Assembly (NCBI RefSeq): GCF_013004645.1
Contig: NZ_JABEME010000012.1
Coordinates: forward strand, 48,764 to 112,763
Length of the DNA: 64,000 bases
Reading direction: 5' to 3'
Source of the DNA: Stenotrophomonas africana
GTDB taxonomy: Bacteria; Pseudomonadota; Gammaproteobacteria; Xanthomonadales; Xanthomonadaceae
A model generated the notes under the pieces. The model was given only the letters and a program-made list of their open reading frames with translations. It was not told the DNA's origin and made no database searches. The translations under genes and the position numbers were made by a program. Numbering within the stretch: position 1 is the stretch's first letter; each line of letters starts with the position of its first letter. Shown here one piece after another: positions 35,503 through 45,489 of this stretch.

Positions 35503-38500
35503 ACACCGCCATCACCGAAGACGGCAGCGAATCCCTCAGCCGCGATCCCTATCTGGCGCTGCCGCTGGAGGGCATCCGGCTGATCGAAGCCAGCGCCGGT
35601 ACCGGCAAGACCTTCACCCTGGCCACGTTGTTCACCCGCCTGGTGGTGGAGCAGGGCCTGCGCATCGGCCAGATTCTGGCGGTGACCTTCACCGATGCCG
35701 CCACCCAGGAACTGCGCAAGCGCATCCGCGAGCGCCTGGCGCTGGCCGCGCGCCTGGTCGATCTGGAACCGGCCGAGGGTGAAGCACCGGACGTGCGATT
35801 GACCCGCGACGTGCTGCAGCGCCATCTACATGGCGGCACCGAGAGCGCCGCCGCACTGAAGCGCCGCCTGCAGGTGGCCGCAGACGAGATCGACCTGGCG
35901 TCCATCTTCACCATCCACGGCTTCTGCACCCGCGTGCTGCGCGAGCATGCGCTGGAAAGCGGCCACACCTTTGATCCGCCGGAACTGCTGGCCAGCGATC
36001 GTGAACTGCTGGAGGAGCTAGCGGCCGATCTGTGGCGCGTGCATGCCAACGACGCGGCCACGCTGGAGCCGCTGACCTGGCTGTGGTCCAACCCCGACGC
36101 GCTGGCCGCCGATCTGCGCGCGCTGCTGGGTACGCCGCCGCTGCATCCGCTGCCACAGCCGGTGGCGCTGGCCGATCCACACCCGGCATTGCAGCGCGCG
36201 GCGGAAGCACTGTCCGCAAGCGTGCGCGAGCATGGCGAGCAGTTCTTCATCGACCTCTGCGATGCCGTCGACAACAAGTGGATCAACGGCGTGTCCTACA
36301 AGCTGGGCTGGCTGCACCCGCTGGGCCGGCAGCTGCTGGCCTGGGCCGGACGCGCCGACCCGCGCGAGCTGCTGGCCAGCGAGCGCCTGCCGGCACTGCT
36401 GCCGGAGGTGCTGGCCGACAAGACCAACAAGAAGTTCGCTGATCGCACGCCGTCGTCGCCGTTGCAGGCGCCGTTGGCGCGCTATGTCGCGCTGCTGGCC
36501 GAACGCGATGCCTGGTTGCGTGCCACCGCGCTGAATTTCCTGCACGCGCTTCGCGCCGAAGCCATGCAGCGCCTGCAGGCGCTGAAGCGCACGCGCCGGG
36601 TGCAGACCTACGACGATCTGATTGATGGCGTAGCGCTCGCCCTGGAAGGCCCGCAGCGACTGACGCTGGTCAGGCAGCTGCGCGCGCAGTACCGCATCGC
36701 GCTGGTCGATGAGTTCCAGGATACCGACGACCGCCAGTGGGGCATCTTCCACACCGTGTTCGGTGATTCGCCGGAGGTGCGCGAGCTGGGCCTGGCGCCG
36801 GCGCTGTTCCTGATCGGCGACCCCAAGCAGGCGATCTACGGTTTCCGCGGCGGTGATATCCACACCTACCTGAAGGCCAAGCAGGTGGCGCAGCAGGCGC
36901 CGGTGCTGGACCAGAACTTCCGCTCGCGACCGTCTGTGTTGCGCGCGTTGCAGGCGCTGTACGACAACGGTGGCGAAGACGCCTTCCTCGAACGCGACAT
37001 CCAGTTCGAGCCGGTGCGGCCCGGTGGCGTGCGCAGCGATGCGGACTACCTGCGCGACGGCCAGGCCGCCAAGGCACTCACCCTGCGCGTGCTGCGCAGT
37101 GGCGGCGACAAGGCGATGAGCGCCGATGCCTCGCGCGATGCAGCGACCCAGGCCTGCGTGGCCGCGATTCACCAGATCCTGGTCGAGGCGCGTGCGGGCA
37201 ATGCCGTGTTGCGTGGGCGCCCGGTGCAGCCCGGTGATATCGCGGTGCTGGTGCGCTCGCATCGCGAGGCCACCCTGGTACAGCGCGCGCTGGCCGCAGT
37301 CGGTATTCCGGCGGTGGCGGCCGGCAAGCAGAGCCTGTTTTCCACCCCCGAAGCGCGTGATCTGCGTGCGCTGCTGTTGGCACTGTTGCAACCGGCCGAC
37401 GAAGGCCGCCTGCGTGCAGCGCTGGCCACGGTATTGCTCGGCCAGCGGGCCAGTGCGATCGCGGCGATGGAGCGCGAGGGTGACCTGCAACGCGGGTTCC
37501 AGGCGCAGCTGCTGCACTGGCGCGAGCGCTGGCAGCGCGGTGGACCGTTCGCGGTGATCGCCGATGTCTGTGCCGTCCAGGGTGAACGCCTGCTGGCGCT
37601 GATCGACGGCGAGCGCCGCCTGACCAATTACCTGCAGCTGGGTGAACTGCTGCAGGAAGCTTCGGCGCAGGCGTTGGGCATGCATGGCCTGCTGGACTGG
37701 CTGCAGGGGCAGATGGCCAGCGCCGACCAGGATGACGAGCAGCAGCTGCTGCGCCTGGAATCGGATGCGCGCCGCGTGCAGATCATCACCCTGCACAAGA
37801 GCAAGGGCCTGGAGTATCCGCTGGTGTTCCTGCCGTTCGTCGGCATCGACGGCGGCGCACCGAACACCGCCTCGCACTGCACCGTGCACTTTGGCGGCCA
37901 GCGCCAGCTGCACTGGAAGCTGGACAAGGACGAGGCCTGGGAAGCGGCCAGCACGCAGCGTGAGCGCGAGCAGCGCGCCGAGGATGCGCGCCTGCTGTAT
38001 GTGGGGCTGACCCGCGCCGAGCATGCACTGTGGATCGCCGTGGGTGATCTGGCCGGGCTCGGCAGGACACGTCTGGCGCCGCTGCTGGGTGACCTGCAGG
38101 CGCTGCGCGCACACGCCGATATGCACATCGATGACAGTGAGACACCGGCCGCACTGCCGCAGCTGGCGGCCGAAGTGGAGGGTGACCTGCCGGCGGTGCG
38201 TGCACTGACCCGGCGCGTGCCGCACGACTGGTGGGTCTACAGCTTCACCCAGCTGGCCCACGCAGACGCCGGTGCTGGCAACGACATCGAAGCGGCCGCC
38301 ACCGAGCTGCCAGCACCGGCCGCCGACGAACCGGCCGGCCCGGAGCTGCCGCTGGAACCGGCGCTGCCCGAACCCGCCGCTGTCGTCGAAGACAGCGCGC
38401 CGATCGACCCGCGCTTCATGGGCAGCCGCTTCGGCAATGTGCTGCACGAGGCAATGGAGAACGTCGACTTCGCCGCATGGGGTGACTGGCAGCCGGGCCT

Positions 38501-39179
38501 GGAAGCCCCTGAGGGCCAGGTCGAGGTACTGCGCAAGGCGCTGCACGATGAAGGCTATGCCGACGTCGACCTGGACGATGGCGTGGCCGTGCTGGTGCCG
38601 CTGGTGGGCCACACGCTGACCGTGCCGCTACCCGAAGGCGGTGCGCTGCACAGCCTGGGTGAAGGCGAGCGCCGCGCAGAAATCGACTTCCATTTCGCCA
38701 TCGAACCGACCACGGTGCCGGCGCTGCTGCAGGTCCTTCATGCGCACGGTGTTTCCAGCGCGCGCCGCGGCTTCGGTCAGCGCCGTCGGCTGGAAGGGCT
38801 GATGACCGGCATGATCGACCTGACCTACGTGCGCGACGGGCGCTGGTACGTGCTCGACTACAAGTCCAACCGCTTGCCGGGCTACAGCCCGGACCTGCTG
38901 GCCATTGCCATGCGCCACAGCGAGTACGACCTGCAGGCGCTGATCTACACCGTGGCCCTGCACCGCTGGCTGCGCTTCCGCCTGGGCGCGGCCTACGATT
39001 ACGAGCGCGACATGGGCGGCATCCGCTACCTGTTCTGCCGCGGGCTGGATGGCGCCGGCAACGGCGTACATGTGGACCGCTTCCCGCTGGCGCTGGTGGA
39101 TGCACTGGACGCGCTGTTCGCCGGTGGCGAACAGGCCCAGGCCGAACTGGTGGCGCGTGTGCATGGAGCCAGCGCATGA
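35499..39179 (+). CDS. recB: Exodeoxyribonuclease V subunit beta (RecB)
   Basis: RecB is the UvrD-type 3'-5' helicase and nuclease subunit of RecBCD, which resects double-strand ends for recombination and degrades foreign linear DNA. Walker A is ASAGTGKT (31-38), and helicase motifs include LVDEFQDTDDRQW, LIGDPKQAIYGFRGGD and ITLHKSKGLEYPLVFLPF. The C-terminal nuclease domain has the catalytic VLDYKSN (D1120, K1122). At 1226 residues it is normal length. It overlaps recC and recD by four bases on each side, so all three subunits are translationally coupled. Confidence 0.95.
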   Translation: MNTAITEDGSESLSRDPYLALPLEGIRLIEASAGTGKTFTLATLFTRLVVEQGLRIGQILAVTFTDAATQELRKRIRERLALAARLVDLEPAEGEAPDVRLTRDVLQRHLHGGTESAAALKRRLQVAADEIDLASIFTIHGFCTRVLREHALESGHTFDPPELLASDRELLEELAADLWRVHANDAATLEPLTWLWSNPDALAADLRALLGTPPLHPLPQPVALADPHPALQRAAEALSASVREHGEQFFIDLCDAVDNKWINGVSYKLGWLHPLGRQLLAWAGRADPRELLASERLPALLPEVLADKTNKKFADRTPSSPLQAPLARYVALLAERDAWLRATALNFLHALRAEAMQRLQALKRTRRVQTYDDLIDGVALALEGPQRLTLVRQLRAQYRIALVDEFQDTDDRQWGIFHTVFGDSPEVRELGLAPALFLIGDPKQAIYGFRGGDIHTYLKAKQVAQQAPVLDQNFRSRPSVLRALQALYDNGGEDAFLERDIQFEPVRPGGVRSDADYLRDGQAAKALTLRVLRSGGDKAMSADASRDAATQACVAAIHQILVEARAGNAVLRGRPVQPGDIAVLVRSHREATLVQRALAAVGIPAVAAGKQSLFSTPEARDLRALLLALLQPADEGRLRAALATVLLGQRASAIAAMEREGDLQRGFQAQLLHWRERWQRGGPFAVIADVCAVQGERLLALIDGERRLTNYLQLGELLQEASAQALGMHGLLDWLQGQMASADQDDEQQLLRLESDARRVQIITLHKSKGLEYPLVFLPFVGIDGGAPNTASHCTVHFGGQRQLHWKLDKDEAWEAASTQREREQRAEDARLLYVGLTRAEHALWIAVGDLAGLGRTRLAPLLGDLQALRAHADMHIDDSETPAALPQLAAEVEGDLPAVRALTRRVPHDWWVYSFTQLAHADAGAGNDIEAAATELPAPAADEPAGPELPLEPALPEPAAVVEDSAPIDPRFMGSRFGNVLHEAMENVDFAAWGDWQPGLEAPEGQVEVLRKALHDEGYADVDLDDGVAVLVPLVGHTLTVPLPEGGALHSLGEGERRAEIDFHFAIEPTTVPALLQVLHAHGVSSARRGFGQRRRLEGLMTGMIDLTYVRDGRWYVLDYKSNRLPGYSPDLLAIAMRHSEYDLQALIYTVALHRWLRFRLGAAYDYERDMGGIRYLFCRGLDGAGNGVHVDRFPLALVDALDALFAGGEQAQAELVARVHGASA

Positions 39180-41056
39180 GCCTGTTGAAGGAACTGCACC
39201 AGAAGGGCCAGCTGCGCACCCTCGACCATGCGTTGGCGACCAGCCTGATGCGGCTGCGCGACGATACGCCGGAAAGCGTGGCGCTGGCGGCCGCGCTGGC
39301 TTCGCTGGCGGTGTCGCAGGGCCACGCCGGGTTTGATCCGGCACAGCCGCAGCGGTTGCTGGACGGCGTGCCCGAGTGGCCTGCCGCGCAGGACTGGCTG
39401 GCGCAGCTGTGCGCATCTCCCTGGGTGGCGACGCCGGAGCAGGCCGACGCCATCGCCGAGGATGCGCCGCTGGTGCTGGAAAACGGCCTGCTCTACCTGC
39501 GCCGCTACCGTGAGTACGAGCGGCAGTTGGCGGCCGGGCTGCAGCGCATCGGCCGGCATCCGCTGCCGGCACCGGACATGGCCGCGCTGGCACCGTTGTT
39601 CGCGCAGCTGTTCCCACAGGCGTTGGACAGCGAAGATCACCAGGCCCGTGCCGCCGGCGTGACCCTGCGCCATCCGTTGGCGCTGGTCACCGGCGGCCCC
39701 GGCACCGGCAAGACCACCACCATCGCCCGCCTGCTGCTGCTATTGGCAGCGCAGGCCCGTCACGCTGGCCAGCCGTTGCCCGAAGTGGCGCTGGCCGCGC
39801 CGACCGGGCGTGCCGCCGAGCGCATGGCCGAGAGCCTGCGCCTTGCCGTGCAGAGGCTGCAGGAGAACGGCGTGGACCCGGCGCTGTGCGCGGCATTGCC
39901 CAGTACCGGCACCACCCTGCATCGCCTGCTCGGCGTGATCCCGGATTCGCCGCGCTTCCGCCACCACGCCGACAACCCGTTGCCGGTGGACGTGGTGGTG
40001 GTCGACGAAGCTTCGATGATCGATCTGCCGATGATGGCCAAGCTGGTCGACGCGATCGCCAGCGGCACCCGGTTGATCCTGCTTGGCGACCCCGATCAGT
40101 TGCCCTCGGTCGAAGCCGGCGACGTGCTCAGCGCGATTCTGCGTGCCAGCGGCGATGGCATCGGCACCCGTGCCGACGACGCGCAGGCGCTGCAGGGCCT
40201 GCTGGCGCCGGCTACCTTGCAGCCACAGGCCGCACCGCGCGCCTTCGCTGGCCGCCGGGTGCAGTTGCAGCGAGGGTACCGGCAGAGCGATGCGCTGGAC
40301 CTGGCACCGCTGGCCCATGCCGTGCGCGCGGGCGACAGCGGTACCGCGCTGCAGCTCCTGCGCAGTGGTGAACTGGCCGGCGTGCATTTCCACGAAGGCG
40401 AAGCCGATCCACTGCGCGGCCAGCGCGAGCACCTGCTGGGCCACTGGCGCGCGTTGGCCGACGCGGCCGATCCAGTGCTTGCCCTGCAGCAGGCCGGGCG
40501 CCTGCGCGTGCTGACCGCGCTGCGCGAGGGCCCGCAAGGTGCGCGCGGCCTCAACAGCCGCATCGAACAATTGCTGGCCGGCAACACCCCGGGCTACTTC
40601 CAGGGGCGCCTGCTGCTGGTCACCGAGAACAGCTACCGCCACCGCCTGTTCAACGGCGATATCGGCATCTGCCTGCGCGATGGCAGCGGCGCGATGGTGG
40701 CCTGGTTCCCCGGCGACATCGTTGAACAACCACGTGCCTTTCACCCGGCCGCACTGCCCGCGCACGAAAGCGCCTTCGCGATGACCGTGCACAAGGCACA
40801 GGGCTCGGAGTTCGATGAAGTGTGGCTGCAGCTGCCACGCCAGGACAGCCGTGTGCTGTCGCGCGAGCTGGTCTACACCGGCCTGACCCGCGCCCGCCAG
40901 GTACTGCATGTGGCCGGCAGCGCAGAGGTGCTGCAGGCCGCATTGAAACGCCACGCCAGCCGGCTGGGTGGTCTGGCCTGGCGGCTGGGTGCGGAAGACG
41001 TGCCCGAAGCACCGGCACGCATCGAACAGCCCACGGTGCAGGGCAGCTTGTTCTGA
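39176..41056 (+). CDS. recD: Exodeoxyribonuclease V subunit alpha (RecD)
   Basis: RecD is the 5'-3' helicase of RecBCD. This 626-residue protein has Walker A GGPGTGKT (173-180), motif II VVVDEASMIDLPMM, LLGDPDQLPSVEAGDV and the C-terminal AMTVHKAQGSEFDEVWLQLP, all typical of RecD-type superfamily 1B helicases. Length is close to E. coli RecD (608). It starts within the recB stop (ATGA) and is followed by a long hairpin and the repeat-rich gap. Confidence 0.95.
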   Translation: MSLLKELHQKGQLRTLDHALATSLMRLRDDTPESVALAAALASLAVSQGHAGFDPAQPQRLLDGVPEWPAAQDWLAQLCASPWVATPEQADAIAEDAPLVLENGLLYLRRYREYERQLAAGLQRIGRHPLPAPDMAALAPLFAQLFPQALDSEDHQARAAGVTLRHPLALVTGGPGTGKTTTIARLLLLLAAQARHAGQPLPEVALAAPTGRAAERMAESLRLAVQRLQENGVDPALCAALPSTGTTLHRLLGVIPDSPRFRHHADNPLPVDVVVVDEASMIDLPMMAKLVDAIASGTRLILLGDPDQLPSVEAGDVLSAILRASGDGIGTRADDAQALQGLLAPATLQPQAAPRAFAGRRVQLQRGYRQSDALDLAPLAHAVRAGDSGTALQLLRSGELAGVHFHEGEADPLRGQREHLLGHWRALADAADPVLALQQAGRLRVLTALREGPQGARGLNSRIEQLLAGNTPGYFQGRLLLVTENSYRHRLFNGDIGICLRDGSGAMVAWFPGDIVEQPRAFHPAALPAHESAFAMTVHKAQGSEFDEVWLQLPRQDSRVLSRELVYTGLTRARQVLHVAGSAEVLQAALKRHASRLGGLAWRLGAEDVPEAPARIEQPTVQGSLF

Positions 41057-41058
41057 AC

Positions 41059-41100
41059 GGGGGTCGGATCCCGTTCCCATCGGGAACGGGTTCTGACCCC
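41059..41100. terminator. Long hairpin after recD (GGGGTCAGA family)
   Basis: GGGGTC...CCCGTTCCC is inverted as CGGGAACGGG...GACCCC with a two-base loop. There is no strong T-run, so it is a terminator-like hairpin rather than a classical terminator. A relative lies at 12967. Confidence 0.5.
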
Positions 41101-41124
41101 TTCACCTGATCGCCAGGCGGAAGC

Positions 41125-41147
41125 AGTCGAGCATGGCTCGACTCTAC
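41125..41147. repeat. SMAG/GTAG-type stem-loop
   Basis: AGTCGAGCATGGCTCGACT followed by CTAC, a GTAG head on the minus strand. Confidence 0.7.
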
Positions 41148-41176
41148 AAAAGCGTACTTCGATCATTCCGACGTTC

Positions 41177-41225
41177 ATCCACGCATGGCGTGGATCTACC
41201 GTGTCGACCAAGGTCGACACCCACC
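41177..41225. repeat. Two GTAG-family stem-loops
   Basis: ATCCACGCATGGCGTGGATCTAC (41177-41199) then GTGTCGACC/GGTCGACAC. This repeats the arrangement at 24394-24444. Confidence 0.6.
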
Positions 41226-41267
41226 AGAGCAGAACGCCGTGCCGACAGATCGCAGGAAACTGTCGAA

Positions 41268-41448
41268 GGTGGGGTGGGTCCGGTTGAGGGGGCGTGAGCC
41301 GCATGGGCCCGAGGCATGCCTCGGGCGGGTTGGGCAGGACGCCCAACCCCGGTCTTGCCGTGTGCGCAGGACAGCGCACACGAGCAAGCCGCGACCAAGC
41401 CCCCATGGATGGGTTTACGGCGTCCCCCTCAACCGGACCTACCCCGCC
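41268..41448 (+). repeat. Large branched palindrome A
   Basis: Outer arms 41268-41292 and 41424-41448 pair over 25 bases with two mismatches. Between them are at least four nested hairpins: CCCGAGGCATGCCTCGGG (41308-41325), GGGTTGGGC/GCCCAACCC with loop AGGAC (41327-41349), GTGTGCGC/GCGCACAC with loop AGGACA (41360-41381), and CCCATGGATGGG near the 3' arm. The last segment (41397-41423) matches element B in 25 of 27 bases. No coding function is evident. Confidence 0.65.
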
Positions 41449-41525
41449 ATCCCGCGGAATGCCAGCCTTTGACGTTGCTGTTGAAGTTGATTCGGCAGGT
41501 GCAGGGCGCAGCCCTGCCGCCCCCG

Positions 41526-41924
41526 TCATTCAGCGATCAATACCAGACCATCAGGGAACACGATCGCCGCTTCATCAGCACTCACATCGAAGAAGCCCAC
41601 GCCGTGCTTCTCGGCCAGATCCTGCACGCGCCCGTGCGCGCGCTCGGCCACCGAGTACGCGAAGGCGCCATAGATCACCTGCTGACCGATGCTGTACTCG
41701 GTCACTTCGGCACGATCGTCATCGTCGTTGCTCAATGGGCCGTTCAACGGCGGGAAGTCCTGCGCCATCTCCGCGAACCACGCCCGCAGCGCGGGGCTGC
41801 TGACCGCCGGATCGTCGTACTCGTGGCGTTCGTTCCACTGCGTCTGCTTTTCGAACCAGGCGATGAATGCCGTTGCCTCACGTGGGGCGGCACTGGCCTC
41901 GAACACCATCATGTCGTAACTCAT
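41526..41924 (-). CDS. Conserved hypothetical protein
   Basis: This 132-residue protein has no function I can name. It begins MSYDMMVFEASAAPREATAF and contains FIAWFEKQTQWNERHEYDDP, FPPLNGPLSNDDDDR and a Gly/Phe-rich end HGVGFFDVSADEAAIVFP. Similar small acidic proteins are common in Xanthomonadaceae and often lie among toxin-immunity or stray accessory genes, but this one stands alone. An upstream Met (41963) would add 13 residues without a better ribosome-binding site. Confidence 0.7.
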   Translation of the reverse strand: MSYDMMVFEASAAPREATAFIAWFEKQTQWNERHEYDDPAVSSPALRAWFAEMAQDFPPLNGPLSNDDDDRAEVTEYSIGQQVIYGAFAYSVAERAHGRVQDLAEKHGVGFFDVSADEAAIVFPDGLVLIAE

Positions 41925-41985
41925 TGAACCATCCTGCTGCCGTGGCGAAAGGCTGCCGGGCATCGCCCGGCGCCACCGATCATTA

Positions 41986-44025
41986 TCAGGCTGATGCAGC
42001 GTCGGCGTCCGCCCACCCCGGCGCCAGCGCCTTCGCCTCCGGGAACAGCGCGAAGCGCAGGCCGATCAGGCCCATCAGCGCCTCGTCGCGGGCCTTGCAG
42101 GCGGCCACGCTGCCGACCCGTCCCAGCGAGGTATCCAGCCGCTCGCGCAGCGCCTCGGCCGCCACGATCGGCTTGCGCGCAGCGATCTGCCGGCGGTAGT
42201 GCACGGCGACCTCTTCCAGGATGTGCTCGACCGCCTCGCGGCTGCGCTCGGGCAGTTCCAGCCGGGCGCGGCGCAGCTGCAGGATGTTCAGGCCGATGCG
42301 CGCTTCATTGAGCATGTCCACCGAGGCGATGTCGCTGCCCTCCGGCGTTGCTGCCAGGCGCGGCGCGAGCAGGCCCAGCAGGTCCAGCATGCGTGCGGCG
42401 AAGCGCTGGCGGTCCTGCTGGCCGCGCCCTTCGGCGGCCTCGGCCAGCGTAGTCCAGCCCTGCCGCACCAGCCGGCGCGCGGTCCACTCGGCACCCACCG
42501 AACGGAACAGGCGGGTCATCACCACCGCAAAGCCAATGCCGATGAACATCGCGATCGACGAGTTGAGGAAGGTCTGGATGTTGGCGCTGTAGGTGTTCTG
42601 CAGGCTCAGCAGCGCGGCCAGGTTCACCGTCAGCGGCAGTGCGAACAGCGCGCTCTTGGGGTGGTGCAGCATCAGCCCCAGCGGCAGGAACGCCACCGCC
42701 AACACCAGCGCCAGCAGGCCGAAGTCGTGCACGGCCGGGAACACGCCGAACAGATACACGCCGGCCACCACCGAGGCGACCATCGCCCATACCAGGAACG
42801 ACACCATGCTCGGTGCCGGATCGTCCTGCGCGGCGAAGAACGCGGCGGTTACCGCGGCCATCATCGCGCCGTTGCCACCGCCCTCCCAACCGAGCGCGAT
42901 CCACAGCACGCAGTAGCTCATCAGTGCCACGCCGGCACTGAGCGCGGAGAACAGCGCCATGCCATAGTCGACGTGCTTGTCGGCGGCCACGCGTTCGGTG
43001 CGGATGCGGTAGTGCGCGCGGTCCAACGGCGCGGTGCCCTGGTCGATCGCGTGCTGCAGGGTGCGGCAGTCCTGCCACAGGTCCACCAGTTCTTCCAGGC
43101 GCAGCAGCAGGCTGGCCAGCTGCAGGTGCTGCAGGTCGCGGTCCACCTGCGGCTTCAGCGCACTGATGCGCGCGCGCAGGCGGGCGTACTCACTGGCGTT
43201 GGTGGGCCCGTCCAGCCAGTCATGGATGTGGTCGATCAGCTCCGGCAGGCCTTCCGGCAGGGCCTGGCCATGGCTGCGCAGTGCGCTCAGGCGGTCGGCG
43301 ATCGAGGACAGCACCGGCAACAGCAGCAGCATGCGCTCGCGCAGCCGCTCCATCGACACCGCCGATCCGGCGTGGCGCGGGTCGTCGCGGCGCAGGAACT
43401 CGATCAGCGCCTCGAACTGCACCAGGTCGGCGGCCAGCCGGTTGCGTGGCGCATGCGCGCGGCCACGTTCAAGGATCTGCCGGCACCACTGCGCGGCGTC
43501 CTCCATCCAGTTGCCGATGCGGGCGCGCAGCATCGGGCGTACCGAAGCCGGGAACAGCAGCGAAGCAAACAGCACCGCCACTACCGTGCCGAGGATGATC
43601 TCCTCGCTGCGTGCCACCACGGTGTCGAAGATGGTTTCCGGCGAGGTCACCGCCGGAAAGCCGATGAAGGCGGTGGTGTAGCCGGCCAGCAGGAACGCGT
43701 AACCGCGCGGCCCCCGGTTGAGCAGGGCCATGAACAGGCAGCCGGCCAGCCAGATCGACATCGCCGCGCTCAGCACCAGCGGTGTTTCCACCAGCGCCGG
43801 CAGCACCAGCAGGGTGGCCAGGCCAGCCACCAGGGTGCCGACGATGCGGTACACGCCCTTGGCACGTGTCGGGCCCAGCAGTGGTTGGCTGACGATGTAC
43901 ACCGTGCCCATCGCCCAGTACGGGCGCGACAGGTTGCCGGCCATGGCGATGTACAGCGCGGCCACCGCGGCCAGGTAGGTCTTGATCGAGAACAGCCAGG
44001 CCTGGCGGTCGGTCAGCGCGTTCAT
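41986..44025 (-). CDS. FUSC-family inner-membrane efflux protein (AaeB-like)
   Basis: This 679-residue protein has two membrane blocks (about 10-170 and 365-510) separated and followed by cytoplasmic domains, the standard FUSC/AaeB layout. N-terminal NLSRPYWAMGTVYIVSQPLLG is characteristic. AaeB-type proteins export aromatic acids with an HlyD-type adaptor. It is the last gene of the MarR-led operon, three bases after the outer-membrane channel gene. The exported compound is unknown; fusaric, p-hydroxybenzoic or salicylic acids are typical for relatives. Confidence 0.88.
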   Translation of the reverse strand: MNALTDRQAWLFSIKTYLAAVAALYIAMAGNLSRPYWAMGTVYIVSQPLLGPTRAKGVYRIVGTLVAGLATLLVLPALVETPLVLSAAMSIWLAGCLFMALLNRGPRGYAFLLAGYTTAFIGFPAVTSPETIFDTVVARSEEIILGTVVAVLFASLLFPASVRPMLRARIGNWMEDAAQWCRQILERGRAHAPRNRLAADLVQFEALIEFLRRDDPRHAGSAVSMERLRERMLLLLPVLSSIADRLSALRSHGQALPEGLPELIDHIHDWLDGPTNASEYARLRARISALKPQVDRDLQHLQLASLLLRLEELVDLWQDCRTLQHAIDQGTAPLDRAHYRIRTERVAADKHVDYGMALFSALSAGVALMSYCVLWIALGWEGGGNGAMMAAVTAAFFAAQDDPAPSMVSFLVWAMVASVVAGVYLFGVFPAVHDFGLLALVLAVAFLPLGLMLHHPKSALFALPLTVNLAALLSLQNTYSANIQTFLNSSIAMFIGIGFAVVMTRLFRSVGAEWTARRLVRQGWTTLAEAAEGRGQQDRQRFAARMLDLLGLLAPRLAATPEGSDIASVDMLNEARIGLNILQLRRARLELPERSREAVEHILEEVAVHYRRQIAARKPIVAAEALRERLDTSLGRVGSVAACKARDEALMGLIGLRFALFPEAKALAPGWADADAASA

Positions 44026-44028
44026 GGC

Positions 44029-45489
44029 TTACTTCGCTGCGGTCGAGGCGTGGGGCGCGGCAGCGCTGGCCTGCCAGCCGCCACCCAGCACCAGGAACAG
44101 GTGGATCTGGTCGCGCGAGACCTGCGCTTCGGCGGCGGCCAGGGTGGCATCGCTGGTGGCCAGGCTGCGGTCGGCATCCAGGCTGGACAGGTACGGCGTA
44201 CGGCCACCCTGGTACAGCCGGCGGTTCTGCTCGGCGGCCAGCGCGGCCTGCTCCTGCGCGATGCGCAGCGACTGCAACCGGCGCAGATCCTGCGCATAGC
44301 GGTCCAGCGCGGTCTGTGTCTCGCGCAGTGCCTGCAGCACGGTGTGGTCGAACTCGGCCAGGGCCGCATCGGCCCCGGCTTCGGCGGCGTGGATGCGCGC
44401 GTGGGTGCCGGACGACGGCAGCGTCCACGAGATCAGCGGGCCGATCGACCATTGCTGGGTCATCGGCGTGCCGAAGTCCTCCAGCAGGCCGGCGGCACCG
44501 AGCGAGGCACCCAGGCGGATGTCGGGGTACAGCTCGGCGGTGGCGACACCAATCCGCGCGGTGGCCGAGGCCAGCTTGCGCTCGGCCTGGCGCACGTCCG
44601 GGCGGCGCTGCAGCAGCGCGCGGCCATCACCAACCGGCAACGGCTGCGCCAGGCCGGGGGCGTGCGCACAGTCGATCACGCCGGCCGGCAGCTGGCCCGG
44701 GGTCTTCCCGAGCAGGGCGGCCAGCGAATAGGCGGCTGCCGAGCGCTGCGCATGCAGCGGCGGCAGTGCAGCCTCCAGCAGCGCCACCTGGGCGTTGGCG
44801 CGGGCCAGTTCCGGCGGCGTGCCACGGCCCGCCGCGATCAGGCGCTCGGTGACCGTGCGGCTGCGCTGCTGCAGCTGCAGCGAATGCTCGGCCACGTACA
44901 GTTCGTGGTTGGCGTGGCAGATCTCCAGGTAGCTGTCGGCCACCTGCGCCACCACGCTGACCTGGGCCAGGTCGCGCGCAGCAGCGACCGACTGCTCGTC
45001 GGCACGCGCTGCTTCGGCGCCGCGCTTGAGCTTGCCGAACAGGTCGAACTGGTAGCTGACCGCGAACTTGCCATCGGCCAGGTTGATCACCGGCAGCTCG
45101 TGCTCCTGCAGGAACGATTCGGCCGACAGCTGCGCGCGGCTGACGCCGGCCTCGGCCTCGTACTCGAAGCCACCGGCGTCCAGCGCCTGTTCGTACACCG
45201 CCGCGGCACGACGCAGATGTGCATCGGCGGCCTTGAGCTCGACGTTGTCACGCAGCGCCTGGGTGATCAGGCCGTCCAGCACCGGGTCGTTGTACAGCGA
45301 CCACCAGCGGTCGGGCAGCGCCTGGTTGGCGGCCACCTGCGGGTTCTGCGTATCGATGAAGGCGGCATTGGCCTCCGGGCGCTTGAAGGCCGAGCCTTCC
45401 GGCAGGGCGTAATCCGGGCCGACGGTCCTGCAGGCCGCCAGGCTGGCCAGCGCAACGATCAGGCCGAGACGGGGCAGGGCGGCGTTCAC
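44029..45489 (-). CDS. Outer-membrane efflux lipoprotein (NodT/OprM family)
   Basis: This 486-residue channel protein of the TolC/NodT family has a lipoprotein signal (LIVALASLAAC, Cys20) and the typical start VGPDYALPEG. Long coiled-coil regions carry family motifs such as LRDNVELKAADAHLRRA and QFDLFGKLKRGAEAARADEQ. The start is a GTG overlapping the upstream adaptor stop by four bases (GTGA). It provides the outer-membrane exit for the efflux unit. Confidence 0.9.
   Translation of the reverse strand: MNAALPRLGLIVALASLAACRTVGPDYALPEGSAFKRPEANAAFIDTQNPQVAANQALPDRWWSLYNDPVLDGLITQALRDNVELKAADAHLRRAAAVYEQALDAGGFEYEAEAGVSRAQLSAESFLQEHELPVINLADGKFAVSYQFDLFGKLKRGAEAARADEQSVAAARDLAQVSVVAQVADSYLEICHANHELYVAEHSLQLQQRSRTVTERLIAAGRGTPPELARANAQVALLEAALPPLHAQRSAAAYSLAALLGKTPGQLPAGVIDCAHAPGLAQPLPVGDGRALLQRRPDVRQAERKLASATARIGVATAELYPDIRLGASLGAAGLLEDFGTPMTQQWSIGPLISWTLPSSGTHARIHAAEAGADAALAEFDHTVLQALRETQTALDRYAQDLRRLQSLRIAQEQAALAAEQNRRLYQGGRTPYLSSLDADRSLATSDATLAAAEAQVSRDQIHLFLVLGGGWQASAAAPHASTAAK

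Larger units (their letters stand above)
41057..41525. other. Repeat-rich intergenic region without genes
   Basis: This 469-bp gap between convergent genes holds a GGGGTC hairpin, several GTAG-family stem-loops and one large branched palindrome. Short frames seen in it (for example 41185-41472) only translate the repeats and have no Shine-Dalgarno. I see no gene. Confidence 0.7.

Noticed and set aside
36018..38612. An 864-codon open frame on the minus strand
   Set aside because: Antisense to recB, which carries all helicase and nuclease motifs.
41185..41472. A 95-codon frame in the gap after recD
   Set aside because: It reads through repeats and palindrome A, lacks a ribosome-binding site, and resembles other copies only because the DNA repeats.
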